The notes: generated by a model from the sequence alone, not told the origin. A DNA stretch of 64,000 nt from Thiodiazotropha sp040507225 (GCA_040507225.1 JBEVVG010000001.1:2232001-2296000); one strand, 5' to 3'; shown: positions 42,610 to 52,847, numbered from the stretch's first letter. A program made the numbers and translations.

Positions 42610-43494
42610 CTAAGGCCGATTGCGAGCCATCTCCAAGAAGACACGCAGATGTTCGCACGACAGGTCCTCCTGCCGGAAACCCGCATAGAGTTTGCGCGGC
42701 ATCCCCTGGCGACCCAGGCGCAGGGATTTCAACCCCAGGTTTTCACAGGCGCGTCGCGCCAACCAGCCAGGTAGCGCGGCGATCCCACGTTGCAGGGCGG
42801 TCAGCTGCAACATGATTTCCACGGATTCGATCTGCCTGTGTACAGCCGGGGAGACCCCCGCCGGCCCCAGGAATTCGCTCAGGATGTCCAATCGCTCCGC
42901 TTCCACCGGGAAGGTGATCAAAGTTTCACCGGCCAGCTGATGAGGTGTCACCCAGGATTCTTCCGCCAAGGGGTGAGTATCAGCAACCAGCAGCTCCAAT
43001 TCGTAGCTGAGCAGGGGTTCGAAAACCAGGCCGGATTGTTCGTATGGGTCAGGGGTTATCAGAAGATCGATAGCAAAATTCTGCAACCCCTGAATACCGC
43101 TGAAACGAAACCGTTGAAAGATATCCACTTCCACGTCGATGACCGCGCGCAGATATTCAGCGACCACACCGGTCAGCCATTCATAGCAAGGGTAGCATTC
43201 CACCCCGATACGCAATACCCCACGTTTTCCATCGGCATAGGCCTTCAGAGTCTGCTCCGTCTGGTAGAGCACCGGAAGGATTTTTTCCGCGGTCTGCCAC
43301 AACAGATGCCCGGCGCGTGTCAGGCGCAGACGTCGGCCCTGTTTGCGCCATACCGCTATCCCCAACCGATCCTCCAGGTGGCGAATCTGATGAGATAGGG
43401 CCGACTGGGTCAGACACAGGTCGTCTGCCGCGGCGGTCAAGGTGCCGTGCTTCTGCAGGGCGGCGAGGATTCGGAGATGGTTCAATTCAATCAT
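42610..43494 (-). CDS. metR: LysR-family regulator, MetR type
   Basis: 294 residues. N-terminal winged HTH (LRILAALQKHGTLTAAADDLCLTQSALSHQIRHLEDRLG, about 7-45) and a substrate-binding domain. The gene diverges from metE with a 103-base gap that includes a MetR-like operator, and the sequence follows MetR. MetR, with homocysteine, activates metE. Co-linear with sdaA. Confidence 0.92.
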   Translation of the reverse strand: MIELNHLRILAALQKHGTLTAAADDLCLTQSALSHQIRHLEDRLGIAVWRKQGRRLRLTRAGHLLWQTAEKILPVLYQTEQTLKAYADGKRGVLRIGVECYPCYEWLTGVVAEYLRAVIDVEVDIFQRFRFSGIQGLQNFAIDLLITPDPYEQSGLVFEPLLSYELELLVADTHPLAEESWVTPHQLAGETLITFPVEAERLDILSEFLGPAGVSPAVHRQIESVEIMLQLTALQRGIAALPGWLARRACENLGLKSLRLGRQGMPRKLYAGFRQEDLSCEHLRVFLEMARNRP

Positions 43495-43496
43495 CT

Positions 43497-43511
43497 ATGA
43501 GTATTCCTCAT
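43497..43511. promoter_or_regulatory. MetR-type operator between metR and metE
   Basis: ATGAG-TATTC-CTCAT: a perfect 5+5 dyad with a 5-base spacer, which agrees with the E. coli MetR pattern TGAA-N5-TTCA except for one symmetric substitution. It abuts the metR start and lies 86 bases before metE. The AT-rich stretch after it (43512-43555) likely holds the metE promoter. Confidence 0.7.
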
Positions 43512-43597
43512 GTTTATTGTTATTATTATCATTTTTTATTCATTGTTTGCATACCTAGAATTCCTGCCTTCCCAACCCATGACCAACAGGCAGAAAC

Positions 43598-45889
43598 ATG
43601 GTAACGACACACAACCTCGGATTCCCCCGAATCGGCGACCGGCGGCAACTTAAAACCGCATTGGAGGCATACTGGCAGAATCAGATCGAAGCCGGGCAGC
43701 TGCAGGAAACCGCGCGACTGATCCGCGCTCATAATCTGCAACTGCAAGCGGGGCTGGACTGGGTACCGGTCGGTGATTTTTCTCTTTATGACCATGTTCT
43801 GGACACCTCTAGAATGTTCGGTCACTACCCGGCCAGGTTTGAATCCCCGAAGGACATCTCGGACCTGGATCGCTATTTCCTGATTGCCCGGGGGCGCGGC
43901 TCCCGGGACGGCGCCACCGAAGCTCCCGCCGAGATGACCAAATGGTTCGATACCAACTACCACTACCTGGTCCCCGAATGGACCCGTGAGAGTAGCTTTC
44001 GATGCGATCCAGCCCCCTTGCTCGAGCAGATCGGCGAAACGGACGGCAGCGGAATCAAGCCTGTCATCCTGGGTCCTGTGAGCTTCCTGAAATTGGGTAA
44101 AAGCGTGGACGGATGCAACCCTCTGGTATTGCTGGACAGGCTGCTCAACGCCTACGATTCACTGTTTGCATCCCTGATTGAAGCCGGCATCGAGTGGCTG
44201 CAGATCGACGAACCCATTCTGGTTACTGACCTGACTCAGGAGTGGCGTCATGCGTTGCACATGTCCTATCACCGCTTCCAGCGACATCCGCTGAAACTGC
44301 TGTTGACCACCTATTTCGCCCCCCTCGGTGACAATCTTCGTTTCGCCTGTGAACTCCCTGTAGCCGGCCTGCACGTAGACCTGAGCCGGGGGCGTGACGA
44401 GTTGGCCAGCCTGATCGATTGGCTGCCCGCGCACAAGATCCTCTCCCTGGGCGTTCTGGATGGACGGAATGTCTGGAAAAGCGACCTCAACGCTCTACTG
44501 GACTGGCTGGAACCGGTGCACGAACGTTTGGCTGAGCGAATATGGATCGCGCCTTCATGCTCGTTGCTGCACCTTCCAGTCGATTTGCGCAGGGAGACCG
44601 CTCTTGACCCCGAGCTCAGTAACTGGCTCAGCTTCGCGGTGCAGAAACTGGGAGAATTGCAAATCCTCGCCAAGGCCCTCAACCAGGGGCGTCCGGCAGT
44701 AGCCGAAGCACTCAACGAGAATGCCCGGGCGATTCGTTCCCGACGCGAATCGACCCGCATTCACAATGCCCGCGTGCAGCAGCGACTGGAGAGGATCACT
44801 CCGGACATGGGACAGCGTTCCGCATCCTATGCGGTGCGCAGGCTCCAGCAGCAACAGACACTGCACCTTCCCCCGCTACCCACCACGACTATCGGATCCT
44901 TTCCCCAGACCGGTGATATTCGCCGTCTCAGACGAGGGCTGCGTGAGGGTAGCCTAACTCCCGGAGAATACCGTGAAAGACTGCGCCAGGAAATTGCCGA
45001 TACGATTCGGCAACAGGAGGCGATCGGTCTGGATGTCCTGGTACACGGAGAACCTGAGCGTAACGACATGGTGGAGTACTTTGCGGAACATCTTCAGGGC
45101 TATGCGGTGACCCGACACGCCTGGGTTCAGTCCTACGGTTCACGTTGCGTAAAACCGCCGATCCTGTTTGGAGACGTCGAGCGCCCGACCAGGATCACCG
45201 TTGAGTGGACCCGATACGCCCAATCGCTGACCGAGCGACCGGTAAAAGGGATGCTTAGCGGGCCTGTGACGCTACTGAACTGGTCCTTTGTGAGGGACGA
45301 TCAACCACTGGCCAGCACAGCCATGCAACTGGCACTGGCGCTGCGCGACGAGGTGCTGGACCTGGAAGCCGCGGGCGCCCGGATCATCCAGATCGATGAG
45401 GCAGCACTTCGGGAAGGTCTGCCTCTGCGACGCGCAAACTGGCAGGAGTACCTCGAATGGGCATTAAAGGCCTTCCGTCTCACCGCTAATGGGGTGGCCG
45501 AGCAGACCCAGATCCATACCCATATGTGCTACTCCCGTTTCAATGACATCATTGAGACCATCAGCGCAATGGATGCGGATGTGATCACCCTGGAAAATGC
45601 GCGATCAGCGGACAGCCTGCTGGATGTCTTCGACAGTTTTGATTACCCCTCTGAAATAGGACCCGGGGTGTACGACATTCACAGCACCAACATTCCAGAC
45701 ATAAATCAGATGTGCGAAAGAATCCGCGCAGCGGCAAGACGGATTCCCGCCGAACGACTGTGGATCAATCCCGACTGTGGGCTCAAGACCCGTCAATGGC
45801 AGGAGGTGATACCCGCCTTGCAGAACATGCAACAGGCGGCGCAGCTGATGCGGAAAGAGCTGTTTGCGCAGCGACCTGACCAAGATTGA
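43598..45889 (+). CDS. metE: cobalamin-independent methionine synthase MetE
   Basis: 763 residues. Transfers methyl from 5-methyltetrahydropteroyl-triglutamate to homocysteine. N-terminal NLGFPRIGDRRQLK, the linker LPTTTIGSFPQTGDIRRLR (about 426-444) that starts the C-terminal catalytic barrel, and zinc-site residues in HTHMCYSRFNDI and NPDCGLKTR. Complete length. Divergent from metR, which probably activates it. Confidence 0.97.
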   Translation: MVTTHNLGFPRIGDRRQLKTALEAYWQNQIEAGQLQETARLIRAHNLQLQAGLDWVPVGDFSLYDHVLDTSRMFGHYPARFESPKDISDLDRYFLIARGRGSRDGATEAPAEMTKWFDTNYHYLVPEWTRESSFRCDPAPLLEQIGETDGSGIKPVILGPVSFLKLGKSVDGCNPLVLLDRLLNAYDSLFASLIEAGIEWLQIDEPILVTDLTQEWRHALHMSYHRFQRHPLKLLLTTYFAPLGDNLRFACELPVAGLHVDLSRGRDELASLIDWLPAHKILSLGVLDGRNVWKSDLNALLDWLEPVHERLAERIWIAPSCSLLHLPVDLRRETALDPELSNWLSFAVQKLGELQILAKALNQGRPAVAEALNENARAIRSRRESTRIHNARVQQRLERITPDMGQRSASYAVRRLQQQQTLHLPPLPTTTIGSFPQTGDIRRLRRGLREGSLTPGEYRERLRQEIADTIRQQEAIGLDVLVHGEPERNDMVEYFAEHLQGYAVTRHAWVQSYGSRCVKPPILFGDVERPTRITVEWTRYAQSLTERPVKGMLSGPVTLLNWSFVRDDQPLASTAMQLALALRDEVLDLEAAGARIIQIDEAALREGLPLRRANWQEYLEWALKAFRLTANGVAEQTQIHTHMCYSRFNDIIETISAMDADVITLENARSADSLLDVFDSFDYPSEIGPGVYDIHSTNIPDINQMCERIRAAARRIPAERLWINPDCGLKTRQWQEVIPALQNMQQAAQLMRKELFAQRPDQD

Positions 45890-45914
45890 TTCCAGATCAC
45901 GAGAAACTCGCGAA

Positions 45915-47072
45915 TCACATAGCACTCTGGGTCGGGTGTTGGCGTTTCATCAGATGGTCCCGAAGTTGTTTGACATGTACCTTGGATCCCCTGAAAAGCC
46001 GGTGAATGCCGACCTTGAGAATATTCGAAAACCTCCGCCTTATGAGCAGCATACCGGCATCCTGTACATGCCGATTCCCGAATACCTGTTTGTACTGAGC
46101 ATCGGTAATACCGAAATTAACATAAACGGTCTGTTGGGAATCAAACATATTCTCAATGACCTTATGCAGCAGCACCGTACCGGGAGAATAGTCACGATAC
46201 TTGAGATCGTAGGCCAGGTCGGCGTAGTGATAGATACCTTTGTACAGGTATCCGACGATGAACGCACTGGGTTCTCCATTGATCAACATCAGATGTGACT
46301 TCAACATTCCCATCCCGGCAATGTCATGCAACGTCCCGATATCCCGAATACTGTTTGGCAGTGGCGCTTTCAGGTGTTTGGCTTTCCAGGAATTATCGAT
46401 AACCTGTGAGGCCTTTTCGACCAACGCTTCGATCTCGCATGGATTGTTGACTTCTTGAATTTCCACTTGCCCGACGAATGACTGGTAAAGTCTCCTTACT
46501 TTCTTTTTCAATGTGTAACGCTGTTTTGCCCGGAATCCCTTGAGATATTCCTCATAGGTTGATGGCAGTTCAATATAATGAAACGACCTCAGAGCATCGG
46601 GCATGTAGATGCTTGCGCCACCGATTTGCCAATGATTGGCTTCAAAGAAACGCCACAGACTGGAATCTTGTTGCACGGATTTCAAATAGATGGCATCGAC
46701 TGATGGATACCTTTTCCAGCAACCTTCAATGATTTCATGCAAATGCTCAACATCGCCCTCGCCCAGCACATCACTTCCCAGCAATTCCAATGCTTTTATG
46801 GGAAGTGCGAATTTTATCGCAGGCGAAAGACCAAACACCAAATCCACTTCGCGCTTTCGAAGTACCGCATAAGTGGGCCTGGAGACCATTTGAGAGGGCG
46901 TGTGACAAACAGCCACACTGACTTTTTGCGTCGATACACCCTTGAAACAGGATAACCATTCAGGCGAATGGTACATCGCATAAAGATTCGGCATTTTCGC
47001 GTACCGCGACTCCCATGCCAGTTCAAAACTTGGACAATTTACGACATCCTCTATGGATTTCCATCGGATCAT
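45915..47072 (-). CDS. GNAT-family acetyltransferase (CelD/BcsL-like)
   Basis: 385 residues; ATG 47072 is chosen because AAGGA lies about 8 bases upstream (ATG 47081 alternative). The C-terminal half shows the Acetyltransf_6 layout, with KGFRAKQRYTLKKKVRRL (about 180-197) and the core HLMLINGEPSAFIVGYLYKGIYHYADLAYDLKYRDYSPGTVLLHKVIENMF (about 265-315). Related proteins act in cell-wall or polysaccharide biosynthesis. It is clearly less GC-rich than its surroundings, which, with the AT-rich gap before it, may point to horizontal acquisition. Substrate unknown. Confidence 0.82.
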   Translation of the reverse strand: MIRWKSIEDVVNCPSFELAWESRYAKMPNLYAMYHSPEWLSCFKGVSTQKVSVAVCHTPSQMVSRPTYAVLRKREVDLVFGLSPAIKFALPIKALELLGSDVLGEGDVEHLHEIIEGCWKRYPSVDAIYLKSVQQDSSLWRFFEANHWQIGGASIYMPDALRSFHYIELPSTYEEYLKGFRAKQRYTLKKKVRRLYQSFVGQVEIQEVNNPCEIEALVEKASQVIDNSWKAKHLKAPLPNSIRDIGTLHDIAGMGMLKSHLMLINGEPSAFIVGYLYKGIYHYADLAYDLKYRDYSPGTVLLHKVIENMFDSQQTVYVNFGITDAQYKQVFGNRHVQDAGMLLIRRRFSNILKVGIHRLFRGSKVHVKQLRDHLMKRQHPTQSAM

Positions 47073-47651
47073 ACTTTCCATCCTTTACACGAGAGTCTGT
47101 CGCACTCGCGCACCCCCAATTCATTCGGGGCGTTCCTCAACATATACTAATCTCAGGGCTGTGATTTCAAGCGGACATTCTGCCATCCGGCGCGAAAGCT
47201 TGACCCTGTACGGCTAAAGATACACCTATCTGTGCACTGTTTAAATACGCATACAGATCCTGACGCTTGTGACGGGATTTTACGGGCCCTGCAATACAGT
47301 CAGAAAATCAATCAGTTGCTTTCATTTGCACAATAGAAACATTCTTATCAACACAAGAGACTCAAACAGTATCAATCCCATTATCCTAATAAACGCATCC
47401 ATGGACTTGCCGATCTGACTTACCTGACTACTGCCGTAGGACATGCATCCAGACAGGAGTCACACGCACCGTAGAGACACAATCCGTTATCACGGCAATA
47501 CCTATCGACTCTCTCAAACAGATCTTGAATCAGTAGAATCCCAATATTCCCGATTGCGATACTCCCCTCTCGACTGAAGACATCAAAGAGAAAGCCTTTC
47601 AAAACACATCTGGTAAATATCAAAAACACCGTCAAAGCAGCGAGTCGCGTA
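47073..47651. other. AT-rich intergenic stretch
   Basis: About 580 bases with the lowest GC in the window. Only weak frames are present, for example a Cys-rich 71-codon frame (47420-47635, minus), with no ribosome binding site and no recognised family. It probably holds the promoter of the GNAT gene and debris of an insertion; no transposase is seen. Confidence 0.45.
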
Positions 47652-50477
47652 TCAAGTTCTGTATGAGCCTGTATCAGGTATCGAAGAGATCCTCATCTTG
47701 TCACGACGCAGTAAGTGCCCAACGCTTTGCGCATCCTGCGGCTCACATAGAAAAAAACCCTGCGCCAGATCACACGATTCCATTTGAAGAAATTGCAGTT
47801 GTTCCTGTGTTTCAATCCCTTCCGCAACGACCTCCACACCCAGGCCACGGGCCATGCGCAGAATAGCGGTGACCAGTACCCGATCATTCTCATCATTCAC
47901 GACATCCCGAACAAATCCCCGCTCGATCTTGATGGCATCGAAGCGGTACTTTCGCAGATAGTTCAGGGACGAGTAGCCGGTGCCGAAATCATCCATGGCA
48001 AGTTTCACACCCAATTGATGCAAGCGGTCAATCACCTCTCCGGCACCCACCTCCCCTCCCAGCAGCAGTCCTTCTGTAATCTCCAGCTGCATCTGGTCCC
48101 CGTGCACTCCTTCTTCTTCCAGGGCTGACTCCAGCAGCTTGAGGAAACGGGCGTGACGAAACTGGCTGGGTGATACGTTCAATGACAAGCGAAACCTATC
48201 CTCAGAATCAAAATTCCAGCCACGCAAGTCGTGCAATGCCGTCCGGATGACCCAGGACCCAATCGGCACGATCAAACCGGTCTGTTCGGCAAGATCGATC
48301 ACCTCCTGGGTTGGCAGTTGGCCTAGCAGTTCGTTGTGCCAGCGCAATAGGGCCTCCACAGCGACAATCCGTCCATCCGCGAGCGAAACGATGGGTTGAT
48401 ACACCAGATGCATTTCGTCTTTTTCCAGGGCGACTCGAAGTTGCTCTTCCATCAGCAGTCTTCGCGCGACATTCTGATTCATCGCCTCGGTAAAAAAATG
48501 GTATGCGTTTCTACCCATAACCTTTGAATAGTACATGGCAGTATCCGCATTACGCAGCAGGGTGAATGCATCGTCACCATCCACCGGATAGAGCGCAATA
48601 CCCAGACTGGTGGTGATCATGATCCTACGATCCATGACCTTGAATACATTCTGGAAAGCCTGGAGTATCTTCTCCGCCACGGCGCGGACCGAACCGGCAT
48701 GCCTAACATCCTGAACCAGGACAACGAACTCATCCCCACCCAGGCGCGCCACGGTATCTGAGTCCCGCACCGCCTTCCTGAGTCGCTCGGCCGCAAGTTT
48801 AAGAACCTCATCGCCCACCTCATGACCCAATCCATCGTTGATTTTCTTAAAATCGTCCAGGTCCAGAAAGATCAATCCGGTCTGCGCACTGCCCCGCTCA
48901 GCCTGCTTGATATTCTGCTCCAGTCGGTCGAGCGCTAGAAAACGATTCGGCAGTCCTGTCAACTGATCGTAATGGGCCTGATAGAGCAACTGTTTCTGCT
49001 GTTGCTTTCGATCGGTAACATCATGCCCAACACCCAGCACACTGACCACCCGCCCCTGGGAATCACGTTCAGGCAGATGCATGACATCAAAGTAGCGCAA
49101 TCCCTGGCGGGTCTGCCAGGTCGCCTCCACCTGGTTAACCACACCTTCCTCGAACACCTTGCGCACCAGATCATTCAGCATGGCGTTCTCTTGCTGGGTG
49201 CCGGGTCCATTATTTTCCAGCGATTTACCGAGCGTATCAGTCTCACTCAGACCGAAGGCTTCCATGCTTGCCTTGTTGACGAATACGACATTTCCTTGGC
49301 GATCGAATCGCGCGATACAGTCTGGAAGATTATCCACCAGGGTGTGATACTGGTTTTCCGATTCAGTCAGTTTGCGCTGGCTTTCCCGCAGTTCGTCAAG
49401 CGTCAGCATACTCGTCAAACCATCGGTAAGGCGTAAGCCGATTTCATTGAACAGACGCACCTCGTCATTGCTCCAGAGATGTTCCGATTCACACTGATGG
49501 ATACCAAAGTGCCAGGGTTTCCCGACCCTGGGGTACAGTGCCATCGCCATCATCGCTTTCAAATCAAAGCGTGTAGCGACTTGCTGCGGAAGGGGATGTT
49601 GCGCATTCGGACCAAACTGCACGGGGCCCTCCGCATTCAGCAGGATCCTGAAAATGTTCGAAACCTCCGACGTCATCATCACCTCGATGCCAGGCGCCAC
49701 GACATCGGGATATTCCACACGGGTGCGCTGCATCGAGGTCTGCCATGAAACAGCATTCGGATCGCATGGAAACATCAGACAGGCCCGCTCACAGGAGAAT
49801 ACCTGTAACACGATTTCGAGTGTTTCATTGACCATCTGCTGCAAGTCGGTGCCTTGCTGGATCGCCCGGTTAACCCGATCCATATCCTTGAAATAATGCA
49901 GATTCGACAACAATTCCTGTTGTGCCTCGTGATGGGCCCGCTGCAAGCGCAGGTAGTGGACACCGAATGCCAGATCCTCAGAGAACTGTTCGATCAGGCG
50001 TCGCTCCCCTCCGGCAAACACCCTGTAATCAGCGGAAAACACCAGCAGCCAGCCGAATAACTGCTGCTGCGGGTCACGCAGGGGAAGATTGATACTCGCA
50101 TGAATGTCATAGCTGTTGGCGAATATTTGCCAGGCTTCTGATTGCCAATCGGCGCTCCAGTCATGGGTGGCGACAGTTGCGGAATCCTGGGCAACCGGAC
50201 AGAAGGATTCTTCACTCAGCACCCCATCCTGTCCGATGAACTCACGGCAACCGGAAAGGATTTCCTCGCGGCCTGCGCAGGCTACCACTCGCCATGAATC
50301 TGGCGAATCCGTTTGTGGATAGATCACCCAGGCCATTGGGTATTCCAAATCCCGACACACCACTTCGCAGGCATCCTCGAGGAATACGAATTCGTCCCGC
50401 GCACGCATCACGGACTGATTCCAACTGCTGATGGCTTTGAGTTCCCGGTTCAACCGGGTCAGATCCGTTTGCGTCAT
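47652..50477 (-). CDS. GAF-GAF-PAS-GGDEF-EAL cyclic-di-GMP protein
   Basis: 941-residue cytoplasmic regulator. Two GAF-like sensor regions (about 15-190 and 205-370), a PAS domain (about 385-500, ENQYHTLVDNLPDCIARFDRQGNVVFVNKAS), a GGDEF domain (about 510-665; ARLGGDEFVVLV) and an EAL domain (about 680-935; VAVEALLRWHN, DDFGTGYSSLNYLRK, EGIETQ). The GGDEF and EAL signatures are intact, so both activities are possible. No membrane segments. It is monocistronic in an AT-rich neighbourhood. Confidence 0.93.
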   Translation of the reverse strand: MTQTDLTRLNRELKAISSWNQSVMRARDEFVFLEDACEVVCRDLEYPMAWVIYPQTDSPDSWRVVACAGREEILSGCREFIGQDGVLSEESFCPVAQDSATVATHDWSADWQSEAWQIFANSYDIHASINLPLRDPQQQLFGWLLVFSADYRVFAGGERRLIEQFSEDLAFGVHYLRLQRAHHEAQQELLSNLHYFKDMDRVNRAIQQGTDLQQMVNETLEIVLQVFSCERACLMFPCDPNAVSWQTSMQRTRVEYPDVVAPGIEVMMTSEVSNIFRILLNAEGPVQFGPNAQHPLPQQVATRFDLKAMMAMALYPRVGKPWHFGIHQCESEHLWSNDEVRLFNEIGLRLTDGLTSMLTLDELRESQRKLTESENQYHTLVDNLPDCIARFDRQGNVVFVNKASMEAFGLSETDTLGKSLENNGPGTQQENAMLNDLVRKVFEEGVVNQVEATWQTRQGLRYFDVMHLPERDSQGRVVSVLGVGHDVTDRKQQQKQLLYQAHYDQLTGLPNRFLALDRLEQNIKQAERGSAQTGLIFLDLDDFKKINDGLGHEVGDEVLKLAAERLRKAVRDSDTVARLGGDEFVVLVQDVRHAGSVRAVAEKILQAFQNVFKVMDRRIMITTSLGIALYPVDGDDAFTLLRNADTAMYYSKVMGRNAYHFFTEAMNQNVARRLLMEEQLRVALEKDEMHLVYQPIVSLADGRIVAVEALLRWHNELLGQLPTQEVIDLAEQTGLIVPIGSWVIRTALHDLRGWNFDSEDRFRLSLNVSPSQFRHARFLKLLESALEEEGVHGDQMQLEITEGLLLGGEVGAGEVIDRLHQLGVKLAMDDFGTGYSSLNYLRKYRFDAIKIERGFVRDVVNDENDRVLVTAILRMARGLGVEVVAEGIETQEQLQFLQMESCDLAQGFFLCEPQDAQSVGHLLRRDKMRISSIPDTGSYRT

Positions 50478-51250
50478 TTACTATTCACCGTCTCAGTGTC
50501 TGCTGACACACAACCGCAGGATGATACGGCTCAATATCCGCAGACCCTGTAGCGGAGGCACAGAACTTCAGCCAGGGTGGATGTTCGCTGGGTTGCCAAA
50601 AGCGCGGTGGCAGGAAGATAATTCCTCCGGTGCGGGGTTGGCGCCAACCAGAGACTTATCTGAAACCCGCGTCCCGGGGCGACTTCTCAACCCGCAGGGT
50701 TTCGACTCGAAATGCCTATGCAGCCCGGCAGACACGGCTGTATCCGCCGCCCACTTTCCGTCCGGCCTCACCTGCAGGGCATACCCCGGGGGGTTTCCTG
50801 AGCAGTCGCAGGCAGGCGGTCCTGAAACAAGCGATCGGCTTTCCAAGTCGATGAAAAAAGTATATGTCCGCTACCTGGCCAATGTAAGGGCATCCCGTTC
50901 GCCGAGCCTCGCACAGCGGAATAAAATTCACATCCTGTACCCCAGCGGGTTTTGTGCAGGACAGACTCCCCCCTGATTCGTCAGGAGCACCCAGGGCCTG
51001 ACAGAGTGATCCGATCGGCCTTGGAGCGAAGTGAATACACAACGATGATTCGCCCGCTTTCAGGTGACTCTCCTGTGTTTGCCAGGGGATCGGTCATCAG
51101 GACCCGCATGTCAATAATCTGTTGAGCCATTTACTGGCATGGCATATTCAGGCGCCGGATTAATAAGAAGGACACCGGTACTACACTAGCCCATGTCGAT
51201 ACGTTAGGATAAGCGATTACCCTTTCCCTATTCCGCGACGAGGAAAAAAC
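50478..51250. other. 773-base gap with no supported gene
   Basis: GC-rich frames on both strands here (for example 50568-50846 minus and 50630-50854 plus) have no recognisable domain or start signal. It contains the perfect palindrome GGTTGGC-GCCAACC (50636-50649) and a CCCCGGGGGG cluster near 50792. Such a long GC-rich, non-AT stretch is unusual here and may be a decayed gene or repeat. Confidence 0.4.
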
Positions 51251-52222
51251 GTGTTCCGCAAAGAGCTGAAAGTCCTGGACTGCACCATTCGAGATGGTGG
51301 CCTGATCAACAATTTCCATTTCACCGACGCATTCGTCAAGGCGGTCTATCGGGCGGCTTGCGAATCTGGCGTCGATGTCATCGAGTTGGGAAAGAAACTT
51401 GCTGTCAGCGAAGAATATACCCGTGACGCCTACGGTAAGTGGAACTTCTGCGATGATGACGACCTGAACATGATCATCGATTCCCATGAGTCGGATTATC
51501 GTCCCCTGGTCGCAGTGATGTTTGACATCGGCCGTGTGGATGTCAAGTCACTGAAACCCCGTGACCAGAGTCCCTTCGACATGGCCCGGGTGGCCTGCTA
51601 TGTGCCGGACATCGACAAGGGTCTGGATCTGGTCAAGCGATCCAAGGACCTCGGATACGAAACCACGATCAATATCATGGCCTGTTCCGCCGCCATCCGC
51701 ACGGATCTGATCGAGGCGCTCAATCAGGTGGAGGAGACCGCTGAACTGGACTACCTCTACCTGGTGGACAGCTACGGCGCCTTCTACTCGGAACAGGTCA
51801 CGGATTATCTGAAACTGTACAAGCAGTATGCACCAAGCAAGGAACTGGGATTCCACGCGCATAACAATCAGCAACTGGCGTTCTCCAATACCCAGCAGGC
51901 CATCATCGACGGCGTGAATCTCCTGGATGCCACCATCAACGGAATTGGCCGGGGTGCGGGTAACTGCAATCTGGAACTGTTATTGAACTTCCTCAAAAAC
52001 CCCAAGTTCGATGTGCGTCCGATCTACCGGGTCATACAGGAGCAGTTCGTCCCCTTGCGCGAGGAGATCGAGTGGGGCTTCAACGACATCTACGGTATCA
52101 GCGGCCATTTCAACCAACATCCACGCGCCGCCATGAAAGTGCGAGCAGACAGCAAACTGCGTGATCAGTGTTACGATTTCCTGCTGGAATCGAGCCGCCT
52201 GGATGACGGCACCCTTTCCTGA
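51251..52222 (+). CDS. DRE-TIM metallolyase-type aldolase
   Basis: 323 residues from GTG 51251, with GAGGA 7 bases upstream. A TIM-barrel of the HMGL/DmpG/isopropylmalate synthase superfamily: LDCTIRDGGLINN (about 8-20), with the acidic metal site, and the histidine pair in GFHAHNNQQLAF (about 196-207); GIGRGAGNCNLELLL and HFNQHPR complete it. The family splits or joins C-C bonds in acyl substrates; some members sit in polysaccharide or lipid clusters. Substrate unknown. No partner (such as an acetaldehyde dehydrogenase) is adjacent. A strong terminator follows. Confidence 0.85.
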   Translation: MFRKELKVLDCTIRDGGLINNFHFTDAFVKAVYRAACESGVDVIELGKKLAVSEEYTRDAYGKWNFCDDDDLNMIIDSHESDYRPLVAVMFDIGRVDVKSLKPRDQSPFDMARVACYVPDIDKGLDLVKRSKDLGYETTINIMACSAAIRTDLIEALNQVEETAELDYLYLVDSYGAFYSEQVTDYLKLYKQYAPSKELGFHAHNNQQLAFSNTQQAIIDGVNLLDATINGIGRGAGNCNLELLLNFLKNPKFDVRPIYRVIQEQFVPLREEIEWGFNDIYGISGHFNQHPRAAMKVRADSKLRDQCYDFLLESSRLDDGTLS

Positions 52223-52246
52223 CATTCCCGCAACTTTCGCTTATCA

Positions 52247-52290
52247 CCCACAACACCTTTCGCACGAGCGCGAAGGGCGTTGTGGGTTTA
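52247..52290 (+). terminator. Rho-independent terminator after the aldolase
   Basis: A 17-bp stem CCCACAACaCCTTTCGC / GCGAAGGgCGTTGTGGG (loop ACGAGC, one mismatch, one G-U) followed by TTTA. It lies 25 bases after the aldolase stop. It also precedes the convergent copper-protein gene. Confidence 0.85.
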
Positions 52291-52358
52291 CTCATACCGC
52301 AGGCCTTGGATTTGATTAAACCACACAGGGCGCCATCGATTGAACGAATACCCCGATG

Positions 52359-52847
52359 TCAGGCTGCCAAAACGGCATCGATGGCCTTCACCGTCTCGGC
52401 ACAGGCGTCGGCACAGGCCTTGCACTCGCGATGTTCGTCATGCTTCTCACACTCCTTTTTGCAATCCAGGCAGACCTGTCGGCAAATTTGCGCATAGTCT
52501 TTCAGGTAGACCGAGTTAGCGGTAACCAGATAGGAGAACCCTTTGCAGACCGCGAGCATTTCCTGACCCTTGGCCGCGCAATCAGCGAGTGACACATCAC
52601 CCTCCTGAAACGCCACGTGACAATGAAAAACGCAGCGCTGCCCCTTGTCCACGCAATGGTTAACGGCCTCCAGCAGGCCCTCATGTTTTGGCGCATGCTT
52701 CGCATGCTGATGATGAGCATGATCCGCCGACATGTGTTCGGCAGCCTGGACCATGCCTCCCGCCAGCAGGCTTGCTGCAGCCCCCGCACCGACCAGCAGT
52801 TCACGTCGTGAAATTCCACTCGTCACATCATTTTGATTATTATCCAT
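52359..52847 (-). CDS. periplasmic four-helix copper-storage-like protein (Csp/DUF326)
   Basis: 162 residues. A twin-arginine signal (SRRELLVGAGAAASLLAGG, about 13-31) is followed by a His-rich stretch (HMSADHAHHQHAKHAPKH) and a four-helix Cys-rich domain with 12 cysteines (CVDKGQRCVFHCH, ICRQVCLDCKKECEK, CKACADACAE). This is the Csp1 pattern, which binds many Cu(I) ions in the core. Export by Tat suggests a folded, metal-loaded protein. It is transcribed toward the aldolase gene. Confidence 0.85.
   Translation of the reverse strand: MDNNQNDVTSGISRRELLVGAGAAASLLAGGMVQAAEHMSADHAHHQHAKHAPKHEGLLEAVNHCVDKGQRCVFHCHVAFQEGDVSLADCAAKGQEMLAVCKGFSYLVTANSVYLKDYAQICRQVCLDCKKECEKHDEHRECKACADACAETVKAIDAVLAA

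Noticed and set aside
47420..47635. 71-codon Cys-rich frame on the minus strand
   Set aside because: No ribosome binding site, no family resemblance and located in the most AT-rich gap, where random frames are expected.
50431..50976. 181-codon plus-strand frame overlapping the 5' end of the GGDEF-EAL gene
   Set aside because: Composition is biased to Arg, Pro and Ser with no domain; its first part is antisense to a well-supported gene.
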